DNA from: Clarkia xantiana subsp. parviflora
Lineage: Eukaryota > Streptophyta > Magnoliopsida > Myrtales > Onagraceae
Assembly: GCA_036873135.1 (NCBI GenBank)
Contig: JAPTYO010000005.1
Location: forward strand, 19,846,166 to 19,910,165
Direction: 5' to 3'
DNA length: 64,000 nt
Position 1 is the stretch's first letter, and every line of letters begins with the position of its first letter. Below, piece after piece: positions 23,030-35,298 of this stretch. The notes under the pieces were generated by a model. The model saw only the letters and a list, made by a program, of their open reading frames with translations, was not told the DNA's origin and searched no databases. A program made the translations under genes and the position numbers.

Positions 23030-23152
23030 TATGTGTTTAATTCGTTATTTTCTTAGGAAATTTAGGTTTAGCCTTATAATTAATTAGTGACGACTCTTTC
23101 AAAATACATATTTTTAAAACATATTCGCCGTATATTAGATTTAAGTCTGACA

Positions 23153-25138
23153 ATTTGACGACTCTGCTTGGAGACTTTAGAGGGTTCACACTCATTATAT
23201 TCACTTATTGCCATGCTATGTTTTAGTTTGTATATTTTTCTCTATTGATTATTCTAACTTTGTTTTTTGTTTTTTTTTTTGGAAAGGTACAAAAGTGTAG
23301 AATTTAAACTAACTCTTACTTTTTTGTGGCATTATATGCATTCGCACACACTGCTTTAGAATAGTGTCCAAAACACCTCAATCCCAGGGCGACTTGGAAC
23401 CCCGAAGAGTTAGTAGGGGTACGATCGCGCGACCGAATCGCCGGAACGACTCAGAAAAACTCCACTCATTTGTGAAGGTATTGTGATCTATATGATATGG
23501 TGAAGAAACCACCTTGTTGAGAACCTATAAGTGGAACCTACCTTCTAGAGTAAAGTCGCACACTTTTTAAGACTCCTAACTTGTCGTTTGTTATCCATGT
23601 TTTTGTTAAAGGTTATCGGCTAAACCGTAAACCTTTTTAACTATGTAACCTTTACAATCATCAAGCATGCATCCCATTACATTTTTTTAAATAAAAAAAA
23701 ATATATTTACAACATGTCTCTTAGGTATAAATTTTATTTTCAAACATGCATGCATTCCATATGCATTGTTTTTTTTTGTTTTCTTGTTTTTTTTTAAAAA
23801 CCTCTTACCTAAATTTTTTATTTATTTTAAACATGTGTTTCATACGCATTATTAAAAAAAAAAAAAACTATTCAGGGAAGTTGTAAATTTTGTTAGTGCA
23901 TCATATAATCGTTATCTTCGAGAAAAAAAAAACATTTTAGGAAAAATTGTAATCCCTTTTTAGCCCTTAGAGCTCCTAATTTCAAACATGCATTATATTT
24001 ATATATGCATTATTTTCAAAACATTTTACCTGAATTTTTGTTTCAATCACGCATCTGATATGCACTTTAAAAAAAAATATGTAGGTAAATTGAAACATCT
24101 TCTAGTTGTAGAGCTTGTAACTCTAAACATGCATCTCATATGCGCTGTTTCAAAAACCTCTTACCAGAATGTTTTATTTCAAATATGTGTTTCATACGCT
24201 TTATTTTTTTGAAAAAAACTTTTTAGGTAAGTTATGAATTATGTTAGTGCACTCGATGTGCATTACTTTTAAAAAGACTTTTCGAAAAATTGTACTCCTC
24301 TTTGGCCTTTAGAGCTTTTAAATTCAAGCATGCATCACAAATGCATCATTTTCAAAAACCTTTTTACCTGATTTTTTTGTTTTTTGAATTTCAAGCATGC
24401 ATTCAGTTTGCATTTTTTTTTTTTAATAAAAAACACAATTCAGGTTTCAAATTCACGCATGCATCACATATGCATTATTTTTTTAAAAAAAATTTACTTG
24501 GATTTTTAAATATGCATTAATCAGGCAAATTGTTGTAAGTTGTACGTTTCTTAGCGATAGAACTATGACATTCAAGCATGCATGACCGTTTTTGAAAATT
24601 CAAAGTGTCATTTATTTTCTCTAATGTATTTTACGCTTTTCTATTAACATCGAGTCGTAAAATTGAGCAATTTCAGCATGAGCTAGCGTTATAAATGAAG
24701 ATTTCCACATGATCTAGCCTCTTAAATAAAGATTTGATTGACCGAACTTAGTTGAGTGTGACTATACAAGGACAAAAAATCATTTTCAAAAAAACATTGG
24801 TTCAAGCATTTGTCCTGCGTTCGAACCAATTTGTAAACACTCAACAAGTTTGGAAAACTCCATGACAGTGTAAAGTACCTTATATCATAAATTTAGATTC
24901 TTTGTTAAATGTAATTAAAAATTATGAAATAAATAACATTAGACATTTTTAAAAATCATGCATGATTTCTCATATTCTCTATACTGATTTGTCATTCAGT
25001 CTTTTCAGGTATCCTTGGTTAGGCATCCCGCATATGCAAGTTGTGTTGGCTAGATGAATCAACATTAAGAGAACATCCCATCCGTTTGTACGAAGAAAAA
25101 ATTGCCCACTCGAGATATCAAATACTCATGTGTGATAT
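23153..25138 (+). other. Non-coding leader of the old Tat/Ogre-like element
   Basis: The primer-site-like TTTGACGACTCTGCTTGG is followed by about 2 kb of AT-rich sequence. From 23640 to 24580 degenerate modules combine CATGCATCACATATGCATTA and TTTACCTGAATTTTT. The same modules occur in reverse at 7700-8760. The GAAAAAATTGCCCACTCG segment near 25098 also has its counterpart near 7250. No ORF is supported. Confidence 0.7.
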
Positions 25139-25731
25139 GTTGGCATTTGGTGTATATTGGCAGCCGTAATTGGGAGCCCACTAATATAAGCCCAACATAT
25201 TAAGCATAATTGGGGTTATACACATAAGGGATTTTGGGCCAGGCCAAATCCCTATGAGCCACAATTGGCCCAAAATGGGCCAGCCCTATTATGCCATAGT
25301 TCGGTCGAATTGGGTATTAAAACCTTGGTGGGTTTTGCTCACATCTTCTTATAAATAGGAGGTGTTAGGAGATTTCTTGGGGGTTAAACACTCTTATCCC
25401 TTTTAGTTTTCACAAAGAAATCCTTCTCCCTAATACTAGCAAGTTTCGGCCGAACTACACAAAGTCATTGGAGGTGCCGAAATTGTATCAACAATTTACC
25501 CCAGAGATCCATCCTGTCACCGGATTGAAAGAGGCTTTGTTGTGGAGAAAATTGCATGCAGATTTCTCTTTAACCAGAGTTCCTGCAGGACCTGTCCGGC
25601 AGATCGAGAACTCCCTCACTGACGATCTTGGGATACGGAAGATAAACTGGTATGTGCTCATTTTCGCTGCATAATTAGTTTACCGGGCATGTACACATTT
25701 AATCCGTAGTAACTATACCCTAAATCCACCA
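25139..25731 (+). repeat. Ty1/copia LTR (copy C, + orientation) with primer site
   Basis: A 593-bp TG…CA unit has a TATAAATAGGAGGTG promoter box (about 25350) and is followed by GTGGTGTCTGAGCC, a close match to the initiator-tRNA-Met primer site TGGTATCAGAGC. It is therefore a 5' LTR. The interior is lost after about 200 bp where copy A begins. Confidence 0.7.
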
Positions 25732-25933
25732 GTGGTGTCTGAGCCTGTGTAGGGAGTTCACGATTTTTGATAAAATTGATGTTCATGATTTTTGGTAAAA
25801 CTGATATTCATATTTTTAGTAAAATTGGTGATCATGGATGTTCTTACTAAAAAATGATTTTATCAAAATTGAATTTTGGATTTGTGATTAAGGTAAAATT
25901 TGATCTAGAAATTTGACCACCAGCCCCTAATTC
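25732..25933 (+). other. Short leader of copia copy C
   Basis: It holds the primer site and three TTTTNGTAAAATTGAT-type repeats, and is cut off by the opposing copia LTR at 25934. No gene. Confidence 0.5.
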
Positions 25934-26523
25934 TGTTGGATTTAGGGGGATAAATACTACATAAACAAAACACGTGTACATGCCAGGTAATCTAATTACA
26001 CAGCGGAATAGAGGCACATACCAGTAATTGCTTTTCTGTAGTTCCAAGATCTTCAAGGGGAGTTTCAATCCGCCGGACGGATCCTGTAAGGATTCTTGTT
26101 AAGGAATCACCTACACATAATAGTCTCCACAGCAAAACCTCTTGTCGATTCCTAGCAGAGACGAATCTCTGGGATAAATTGCTCAAATCAATTTGGCACC
26201 TTGAACCTGGGGAGATTCGGCCGAAACTAGAGGAGTGAGGGAGAGAGATTTCTTTTGTCTCAACACTTAGGAGGTAAAGGATTAGCCTGGAATAAATCAC
26301 TGACACACTCAATTTATAGAGGAGGTGGGATAAATCCCACCTCCTTAACTCACATAATTCGGCCAACCATGTTAAGGATTGGGAGGCCCATATTTGGGCC
26401 TCTCATGTTAATTGAGATTTTAGGCCTAACCCAAAATCCCTAATGTGACGTTACCCATTAATTAATTGTTGGTCTTATATTAAATGAATCATATTATGGC
26501 GACCCATTCACAAAATGATAACA
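25934..26523 (-). repeat. Ty1/copia LTR (copy A, 3' LTR on minus strand)
   Basis: A 590-bp repeat reads TGTTATCATTTTG…ATCCAACA on the minus strand and is preceded there by the polypurine tract GATGAGTGGGAGG. It matches the LTRs at 31645-32242 and 25139-25731 in order of landmarks (GGCCCA repeats, TATAAAT, CGGCCGAA, AGTTCATAAAC-like end). It belongs to the degraded element extending to about 29870. Confidence 0.7.
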
Positions 26524-27640
26524 CCTCCCACTCATCGGAATGGGAGGGTGCCTGTTAATATGTTGTAGATCAATACATCAACATTTAGTATTCGATCTAG
26601 TCCTTGCTTCAAAATAGTTCATATGAGGTTTGCCGCGCGACCGGCAGACACAACAGACATTGTGCTACTCATCGGTTGTAGCGCATGCGGAACGTTGATT
26701 CCCCAACCTGTAATCAACCTGCATACATCTCTGTGCTGGCGTTGTATCCTTGGTCAACTGTTATTCTCCAATTACCTAGATTCCACATAGGAACACTTCT
26801 CCAAGGCATCCGTACAAGTATTCACAACTTTCAACTAATATTCGGTTGGTGGCCACCTAGTGAATACAAGAGTCGGAGAATTACATGTGAACTTGACCAT
26901 CCCCATTGCTCATACCCTTAGTCAAACTCAACCGGTTTCCAAAACGTGGTCACTGGGCCAATTTGTTTAGCACTGCGTTCGTACGCCTAAAAACGACCAT
27001 TGAGCTTGACCTTAGATATGAGTTATGAGTCCGTGAGGATACTTCAGGTGCTCATTCATAAAGCACCCGGGATCAGTCACACGCTCAAGGTGAAGAAGTT
27101 TGTGTCCGTCTGAATCTCGAGGATTCTATCTAGAACAACCGAGCCTGACCCCGTGGTCGAACATGATACGCGCGGTACGAAGTGCGCGTCGATAACATAA
27201 CCTGAATAGTTAGGAGTGGGAAATGTCATATGCTATCGCAGATTCTCATCAGGCCTGGAATGTGGTTTCCGATGAACTGAGTTCATCACGGCGATATGCA
27301 AAATAAGATCATGTCGTGTTACCCCGAAATCAAATGATCGTTTTACTTAACCAGGTTTTTCGAAAACATCGTAGTTCTTAGCCGGTCTTGACGTGGTGGA
27401 GGTACCTCCTCCGTCAAGACGACCGAGCCTGTGTGACGAGACTGGGCTCACATTCGACATATTTTATTGGGAGGTTTTACGCTCCAACGATTAGTTTATA
27501 GACCGTAAAATCCGATGTAATTCAAAGATTATGACGTCGTAAGATCATAAAATAAAATTGCAATTCATCCATTCAAATTGGAAAAATTCGAAACTCAAAA
27601 ATGTTGTTTGACACAATACTATCCTCCTAACCCTACACAG
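26524..27640 (-). other. 3' untranslated interior of copia copy A
   Basis: On the minus strand this lies between the RNase H region and the 3' LTR. The segment about 26570-27180 is closely matched, in reverse, by 30985-31640 (for example GTTCGACCACGGGGTCA). No coding capacity. Confidence 0.6.
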
Positions 27641-29870
27641 TCCAAGCATTTTGACATGCTTTTCGAAAATTTCCTTGCGTAGTGGTTTAGTCAATGGGTT
27701 TGCCACCATATTCTCAGAGGATAAGTACTATGGTACTTCAGATTCTTAACTGCTGCTATCGCTACTTGATTGTCAGAGTAAATCCTAACAGGTTTACTCC
27801 CGTCCTCGACGTCAAGCAGGGCAATTTAGAGTCGTCTAAGACAGATAGCATCCTGTGCATTCTTAGAGAGGGCCACGAATTCGGATTCCATCGTGGGCAG
27901 CGCGACACATGATTGCTTCTTGCTCATCCATGAAATGAAGACATTAGCAAGGAGAAATACTCCTCCTGAGGTGGACTTACGATCATCCGGATCGCCACCA
28001 TGGTCGGCGTTACTGAACCCAGACAATTCTAATTTCCTAACCTCAGCACAGTCCGTAGTCGACAATACATTTTAGGTATCGAATAATTCGTTTTAACGGC
28101 TCGTAAATGTTGATATCCATGGTCTGATTGGAAACACGCTACTAAGGCCACAACGTAACAGATATCCGGATGAGTGCATTGCAAGGCTTACATCAGAATA
28201 CCAACCATACTGAGGTACTCTGCACTCTTCATCTGTTCAAGCTCCGCCAGGTCTTTTGGGCCCTCACGCTTTGACAGCGCGCACCCAAACACTACCGGCG
28301 TATCTACGGGTTTGGAATCTTGGAGATTGAACCTTCTCAACAATTTGTTGATATAGGCTTGTTGGGAAATACATATTTTCCGAGCAGCCCGATACCTAGA
28401 AATCTTAATTCCTAGGATGTACGTGGGTTCTCCTATGTCTTTCATCTCAAATATAGATGCCAGCCATGACTTTGATTCATTCTTGTAACTCACATCATTT
28501 GCGGCAATAAGTATGTTATCGACGTACAACGTCAAGATAACGTACTTTGACCCAGAGGTCTTTGTGTACATGCAGGGGTCCAAGTGAAGATTCACGAATA
28601 AATTGCCAAAGATTTCCTCGTGGAACAGCGGTACCATTGCCAAGATGATTGTTTAAGACCATAGATTGATCTTTAGAGTTTACAAACTTTACGTTTGTTT
28701 CCTGGGGTAACGAAACCCTCCGGTTGCTCCATATAGATCTCTTCCTCCAGGTTACCGTGAAGGAACACGGTCTTAACATCCATTTGGTGCAGCTCCAGAT
28801 CGAGGCTTGCAACTAAGGCCATGATGGCTCGGACTATGGTGTAACGCACAATCGGTGAGTACATCTCATCAACGTTTCCATCAGCAGTGAGTTTTAGTTT
28901 CAGAACCCAATAAGCCCCTATTGCTCTACGGTTAGCAGGCAAATCAACCAACAACCATACCGAATTGGCTTTCATAGAGGGGATCTCTTCCTCAATTTCT
29001 TTCCTACATTCTTTTGCTTGAGGTCCATCCAATGCTTGTTTAACTGTTACCAGTTCATCAATCGAAGTCAGGGTGAACAATTCACCTCTTTCAATGGGAT
29101 ACTTCTTAGGAGAAGTTCGATGCGTTTGACTACGTCTAGGATCAATATTCCCATCTTGAATTTGAACTACACTCCCACTGGGAACAATGCTCCCACTAGG
29201 AACAATACTCCCACTGGGAACAAGGGCGCTGCTGAAACCTTCACCTACAACTTTTTTTGGACGACCTCTTGGTCTCGGGTTTCTATCGCCGAGATTAATT
29301 CCATGGTCGCTAGGACCAGGAACCAATGTGGTTGTGCCTCTCCCACTGTTAACAGCAGGTAGTTGAGGAATTATAGGACTCTCATCCAACGGTTCAGCAA
29401 TGTGATGATCAGGTTCCAATTGATTCACACCTGCAGCAACAGTGATCTGCGTGGTAGAATTGACTCCTTTTACTGGATTTATCATGAAAATGTCTCCATT
29501 CTCATTTACCATGTCATTCACTGGTGTTTCCGTCTCAAATCTCACACTAGAAGTAAGCGCGACCTGAACATCATCATCCTGTTCTAGTTCAATTAAGACT
29601 TCATTCGTTTTAATGTTACCAAGCATCGGAAATTCGTCCTCAAGGAACGTAACTTCTCATGTTCGACCAAGCCACCTTTTTCCAGAGTTGTCCTTAACAC
29701 GTGTCCCTTAGAGTTCGTAGTATCGTTAAAGATACTTTCAGTCCTCTAAGTTCCAACTAGCCGTATCGGCTGTCGGACGATACGTGTGTGCTGCGCCACC
29801 CGCATGGTTGCAGCTCGGTAAAATCCATCTCTTTACCAATTTAGAGCTCCTATGGTGATGGTTATCCGAT
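27640..29870 (-). pseudogene. Degraded Ty1/copia polyprotein (integrase tail, RT, RNase H)
   Basis: On the minus strand, 29626-28673 encodes the linker and RT start (…LELHQMDVKTVFLHGNLEEEIY, typical of copia RT). 28643-28188 encodes the RT core with YVDNILIAAND in place of the YVDD motif, then EMKDIGEPTYILGIKI. 28065-27826 encodes RNase H (SNADHGGDPDDRKSTSGG, SKKQSCVALPTMESEFVAL). Frameshifts, stops and a deletion inside RT break the frame. Gag, protease and most of the integrase are absent, so it is non-functional. Confidence 0.85.
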
Positions 29871-30964
29871 TTTATATGAAATAGGTTCAACACATGATGT
29901 GCAGTCAACTACACATCATCCTTGAAGGAGATTGGAAGTTGAGCAAGCGATATCATGATACTGACCATGTCCGGGAACTGTGTGATTATGATGCTCCACC
30001 AATCTGATTCGTCAGAGGCGATATACAGATCGTCATTTAACGGACAATCAATTTCATTGCATACTCATATTCCGAGGTTTTGTCCATCTCAGATCGTGCA
30101 TTAGGTTATCACCTTTTGCTCGTTTCACAATTCTCTACGAGAAGTTGTATGAGTACCATAAACCGTTGGGTTATATATAAATGCAATGAAAATTTATTTC
30201 GAGCATTAAATCAAACACTTCTTACTAAATTTGTAATTTGAAATGATGTGTCCCGTCTATCGAGGGATTCGCGCGTTGCGCGCGTCACCAGATGTAACTC
30301 TTGGTGAAATTGTTTCTTTTCCAAAATTTAATCTTATCGGTTTCGCACATGTTCGTCGTTACCATTTATTAATTACATGGAGTACAAATAATGAAGATTT
30401 AGAGTTTCATTCTAAGCTTGCAATCGATGGAGTATTGATGAATAAGGATATGTGTGAGCGCTTTATGCTTCGGCTTGACGACCTAACCGATTACTTCAGC
30501 ATCATTTCCTTTATTGGAGTTAAAACCGACCATTTGACCGGGTTGATTAATTGATAAGTGAATTGTATTCCGAATTGAATTGACTTCAATAACTATCACT
30601 TAATTCAATAATCCAATAAATACCAATTACCAAAATTATTAGGAACAACGAAAGTTAAATGACGTCAACAAGGGTCTTGTAAAGCAACAACAAAGAGAAA
30701 TTGTTCATCTAGAATCTTAAAGCCATGTCGAACACCATACCTGAAAAGAATTCACGAGTGAATCACATCAGACGATTTGTGTTTTTTAAAACATTTTACG
30801 ACTTTATATACACGGCAAACAAGGTGTCCATGAGACACACTTTCATCAATAGTTTCTTGACCCACCAGATTTTCTTTTGAGCCTTTTGCCGCTCGATTCT
30901 AGAACTTTGCGCATATGAGTGAAGTCGTCCTCCAACTCATAAATTTCGTTAGCGTTTAGGCCTT
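29870..30964. other. Unassigned sequence between copia remnants
   Basis: It may include decayed copia interior. A 103-codon ORF at 30243-30554 (+) has no recognised domain and starts next to a GCGCGTTGCGCGCG palindrome. No gene can be supported. Confidence 0.35.
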
Positions 30965-32242
30965 CAAACAGTCTCAAAATCGTCCATGTTCGACCACGGG
31001 GTCATGCTCGGTTGTGCTAGGTAGAATCCTCGTAATTCGGATGGGCACAAACTTTTTCACCTCGAGCGTGTGATTGATCCCGGGAGCCTTATGAAGAGGC
31101 ACCCGAAGTATCCTCATGGACTCAGAACTCATATCTAAGGCCAGGCTCAATGTTCTCTTTTCGGCGTATGAGCGCAGTGCTTAAGAAAAAGGCCAAGTTA
31201 CCACGTCTTTGGAAACTGGTTGGGTTTTACTAAGGGTATGAGCGATGAGGATGGTCAAGTTCACCTGTAATTCACCGGCTCTTGTATTCACTAGGTGGCC
31301 ACCAATTGGATATTAGTTGAAGGTTGTGAATACTTGTACGGATGCCCTGGAGAAGTATTCCTATGTGGAAACTGGGCAATAGGAGAATTATTAGTTGATC
31401 TAGGATACAATGCGATACAAATTGATGTTTTCAACAGGTTGATTTGAGACAGGGAATCAACGTTCCGTGGGCGCTACAACACTCCTAACAGATGAGTAGC
31501 ACGATGCCCTTCGCATCCGCCGGTCGCACGGCAAACCTCGTATGAACTGTTCGGAAGCAGAGACAAGATCGGAAGAGTGAAATGTTGATGCGATTTGGAC
31601 AACAATACATTAACAGGCATCCTCCCATTCCGGCGAGTGAGAGCTGTTAGCATATGGTGATTGGGCGCCGTAAATGGAAGCCCATTAATATGTATATGTT
31701 ACCTAAGAAATTGGGTAAATGTCACATTGGGGAAATTGGGCTTGACCTAAATCCCAATTGACATGAGAGGCCCAAAATTGGGCCTCCCTTACACATATAG
31801 GCCGGCCGAAATAATGAAGGTGCAAAGTGGACTTTTGTCCACTTTGCTCCTCCTATAAATAAGGGGTGTTAGGGTTTTCATTAGGGTAATTCAAAATACC
31901 TCCTAAGTGGTGATTTGAGAGAAAAATTCTCCTCCCCAAACACATAGTTCGGCCGAACCATATACTACACCAAGGGTGTGCCAATTTTCTTCGAGCAAAT
32001 CACTCCGGAGATCCGTCCCTGCCAATAATCGATCAGAGGCTTTTCTGTGGAGCTAATACCGCGTAGGACTTACTTAACAAGAACTTTTACGGGTTCCGTC
32101 TGATGGATCGTGAACTCCCTCAGCAGGATCCTTGGACTACAGAAAAGGTTTAAGGTATGTGCACATCTTCCGCTCCGTAATTCTGATTACAAGCATGTAC
32201 CTGTGTTTATGTTTCCGTAGTTATCTGCCCCATAATCCAACA
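30965..32242 (+). mobile_element. Copia remnant (copy B): 3' interior plus 3' LTR
   Basis: 30985-31644 matches, in reverse, the 3' interior of copy A. A 598-bp LTR follows (31645-32242, TGTTAGCATATGG…ATAATCCAACA). The orientation is opposite to copy A, so it is not the partner LTR of that element. Its right end abuts and truncates the gypsy protease fragment at 32243. Confidence 0.65.
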
Positions 32243-32694
32243 GTTTTTCTATCATGTTCAGCTCAATCATCCCTTTTGGATATATCGCATCGCCTCTGAA
32301 TTCCATCAAAGGTAGGTGTAGAGGTGTGAGATCTTTACTTGTTTTTCCAAGTTTTTCTAACATCTTCATGGATAGAATGTCTCCTGAACTTCCTTCATCT
32401 ACGAGTATCGTGTTAATGTGAGAATTACTATTTTGCATTGTGATAACCAGTGCGTCTTCCTGGGTTTTGGTCACATTGTCCATATTCTTTGGTGAGAATT
32501 ATATAACTTCGATTCGTTTGGGTTGGGGGTGTATTGCTGGTGTTTTGGTTATCTCCTGTTGAGATGCATACACCTCTCTTGCGATGGACGTCTCCCCTAC
32601 CGCTGTCAGACCTCCATGCACCAGATTGAGTGTAGCTATCTGACTCCGAAGGTAGGTTATGACTTTTAGTTCGTATCACACGAGACGACGCCAA
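32243..32694 (-). pseudogene. Ty3/gypsy gag-protease junction fragment
   Basis: The minus strand encodes VHGGLTAVGETSIAREVYAS in one frame. After a frameshift it encodes the aspartic-protease region DALVITMQNSNSHINTILVD with EGSSGDI where the family has a D-T/G-G-S-type active site. Only about 60 codons separate the primer site (TTGGCGTCGTCTCG, about 32681-32694) from this region, so most of gag is absent, as in the element at 39854-50812. It is cut at 32242 by the copia LTR. Confidence 0.75.
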
Positions 32695-33240
32695 TGTTGG
32701 ATTTAGTGCCACTCGTGCTGTGACCTTTGTTGCACTTCTCCACTTCTTGTCGTGCTCCTCTCCTTAGTTACCTGCATAGAGGGGTATACCGGGGGTGTCC
32801 CGGTGAACCATCTCCGATGCCTAAGTAAGTTTCGATTTGAGAGAGATAAAGGAATAAAGAAAATAATAGAGAGAGAGAGCTTAAACCTTTGAATGAAGAG
32901 GGTGAACAGTATTTATAGAGATTCATACTAAACCATGGTCGGGATAAGCTTATCACGACTTAATCGGGGATAAGTTGAGTTATACCTGTTTGGCAATGAT
33001 GTTTTCAGATGGGTGTTCTTAGGGGTAGGGGGCCGATCAGTCGACCTATTGCTCAGGGGTCGACTGATCGCCCGCACGAGTCGATTTGTCCATGACAAGT
33101 CGACCGAGCAACTTGTTCGTAACAAGTCGTTTGAGAGGCTTGTCATGAGCAAGTCGACCGATTTCGGTCTGTTCATGTGCGGGGGCGTATTTTTCGATTA
33201 TTCCCTACGAGGATGTTTGTCTAAATTAAGGGTATATCCA
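32695..33240 (-). repeat. Ty3/gypsy 5' LTR (minus strand)
   Basis: This 546-bp unit runs TGGATATACC…CCAACA on the minus strand. A TATAAATA box is complementary to about 32909-32917, and it shares the CATCTCCGATGCCTAAGT segment with the large element's LTRs. The downstream primer site confirms its polarity. Confidence 0.65.
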
Positions 33241-33264
33241 TGACTTTCTACCATTTTTTTTTCT

Positions 33265-33472
33265 TTCGTGAACACCTGATCTTGACATGATCAGGGGTTC
33301 AATCCCCGCTAGTGACCATTAGAATGGAAAAATATTCATGTCCAGCACTTTACCCCTTACGGACTGACCCGGTGCGTGGGGATTAGTCTATGCGTGGATC
33401 GAGTATGCTACGGGTGCTGCCCTCCTGATGAGGGCCCCCTATGACCACCTCGCGGTAAAAAAAAAGACGTTA
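33265..33472 (+). mobile_element. Possible tRNA-related SINE
   Basis: GGGGTTCAATCCCC (33293-33306) resembles the pol III B box and T arm of tRNA. A body with GGGGATTAGTCTATGCGTGG follows, and the 3' end is a short poly(A) (about 33457-33465). No convincing A box or target duplication was found, so it may be 5' truncated. Confidence 0.4.
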
Positions 33473-33480
33473 CTTAGAAA

Positions 33481-34402
33481 CAGTGTTATCAGAACCGGAC
33501 CGGTGGTCGAACCGGACCGGTGGTCGAACCGGAAAGGCTTCTGCTTCCCGGTTCTCCGGTTTGAACCTGGTTCGAACCCGGTCCGACCGACCCTCCACTT
33601 TCCTTCTCATTCATGTGACCCACTTTCCCTTCCCTTCTCATTCAACCTTCATTCACCTTCCCCTCACCTTGACCCCTCACTTTCCCCTCCCTTAACCCCT
33701 CACCTTCCCCTCATCGTGACCAAAATTCAAATCCCACCCCCTCCATCTCACCTTCCCCTCCCTCCCTCCACTTTCATTTCCCTTCACCGTAGCGGCCGAT
33801 CGGTTTCTCGACCGGGAGCGTGGCGGAGCCAAGGTTGCCGTTATTAGAATGAAGAGGAGGAAGAAAGAGAAGAAACCAAGAAGGTGGTGGATTTGTGCCT
33901 CGAAGAAGGAGTCGACGACATATCTGCATTAATTTAGAAACCCTTATTCTCGGGTTTGCATAACATTTGGGTGTTTGGTTTTTCTGTGTGTGCTTCTCTC
34001 TTCTCTCTAAGTGGGTCCCTTACTTTGGACTCGAACTGAATGGAGGAAGGAGAAGAAGTCAAGAAAGGAGGAGAGGATGGGTATCGAGCGGAGCAAAAGC
34101 AAGCAAGAAACAACTCGGATTTCGGGCTCCCGAGGAGAATTGTACAGAAAATGAATAATTAAAGAAAATGGAGCAACTTTGCGCATGACAAGCAAACCCT
34201 TTTGTTTTTATAAAGAAAAAGTCAGAACTGACGAACCGGAGAACTGGCCGGTCAGCTCAGAACCGGACGTTTATCTAAAAACCGGCATTTCGAACCGGAT
34301 TCACTTACATCCGCCGGATTTGTTCGAACCGAACCGTAGAGGGCACCGATTCCGGTTTGAACTCGGTCGGACCGTCGGTCCGGTCCGGTTCCGATAACAT
34401 TG
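33481..34402. mobile_element. Non-autonomous hAT element with 8-bp TSD
   Basis: The 922-bp element has ends CAGTGTTATCAGAACCGGAC and the complement of GTCCGGTTCCGATAACATTG (two mismatches over the first 23 bp), matching the CARNG hAT terminus. It is flanked by the identical 8-bp repeats CTTAGAAA (33473-33480, 34403-34410). Subterminal GAACCGGACCGG repeats occur at both ends. No transposase is present. Confidence 0.92.
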
Positions 34403-34410
34403 CTTAGAAA

Positions 34411-35298
34411 GATCTTTTTATAAAGAAATGAAGAGTTAAAACTTTCAACATTTGATGAGAGTTGAAAAGCAGGAAGGTAAGTAAAGAGCTTCCAAAATCA
34501 AAGGAAGACTGAAGAGGAGAAGAGCGTCTCATTTCGTCATATTGCAACGCATATCATGCCAACCCCAGCCCAATAAAGAATCAATCAAGTGTTTGACTCC
34601 AGTGCCGCGTCAAAGGTTTTACCCTTCTCCTCCTAACAAGGGCACCTCGTCTTTGATTCTTCCTTCATTCCCATTGTAGTTCCTTCGATCTGTATTCGTG
34701 GTTTTATTCTTCTTTGCAGCTGCTTTCTTCTGGTTCTTCTTTTTCAATGAAGTAAATTCCTTTCTTGATTCCACGTCTTTCTTTCTTTTATATTGATTCT
34801 CTTCTCTTCTGAATCCGAGAAATTTATTATATTCCTTTTTCTGAAGAATTCACACACCCCCACATGCATGTTCTTCTCGGATGTGTCTTATCTTATGTGG
34901 GTTGGATTGGATCGCATTCCCTAGAACCATCTCTTCTCTCTCTTCTTCCACCTTTAGAGATAGAGAGGATAGGGAGGTGCTGGTAGTTCCTTTTGGTCGC
35001 GAAGAAGAAGAAGAAGAAGAAAGGTGAGATTCTGGCGGCCCCCTTTTGGATCTTTGGACCTACCTCTCTCTTTCTCTCTCCGTATTCTTTGCTTGGCTTC
35101 TCTGATCTCAGCAATCTTTTTTTGCTTGTATGGTAGTACTTCTGTTACATTGCATCCCCTTTTGGGCAACCAAGTAATAATCCCTTGCAACTGGGTTTTT
35201 GTAGAAAGAAAGCCGTGATATGAACTAGTCTTGCCCTTAATTGTCCCTTGACTAACATTTCTCAGTAGTTTGAATTGAAACTGCCGACAGTTTCATCC
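34411..35298 (+). promoter_or_regulatory. Promoter and 5' UTR region of the ankyrin gene
   Basis: It contains CT-rich stretches, a GAA microsatellite (35002-35022) and AT-rich DNA. A leader intron is possible (acceptor-like CTCAG near 35264). No clear TATA box can be assigned. Short ORFs here lack conserved features. Confidence 0.4.

Larger units (their letters stand above)
17876..25138 (+). mobile_element. Old Tat/Ogre-like LTR element remnant, heavily nested (+ orientation)
   Basis: The LTR starts TGTAAAAACACC at 17876 and resembles, in reverse, the LTR of the 2873-10194 element. Shared landmarks are GGATAGT…CAC, TTGTAAA-TATTT, GTATTTATG, AGCTATAAATAG and TTTAATTCGT. The LTR ends GTCTGACA at 23152 and is followed by the primer site ATTTGACGACTCTGCTTGG. 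It is interrupted by TIR elements at 18121-18960 and 19673-20197 and by a Helitron at 20410-23029. After 23153 comes the non-coding leader with degenerate modules, cut at 25138 by a copia LTR. No coding domain or 3' LTR remains. Confidence 0.7.

Noticed and set aside
30965..32242. LTR B as the 5' LTR of copia copy A
   Set aside because: It is in the opposite orientation to A's pol and 3' LTR, and lies on the wrong strand for a partner.
33285..33310. A tRNA gene around GGGGTTCAATCCCC
   Set aside because: Only a T-arm/B-box-like segment is present; no acceptor stem, D arm or anticodon arm can be folded, so a SINE-like relic is more likely.
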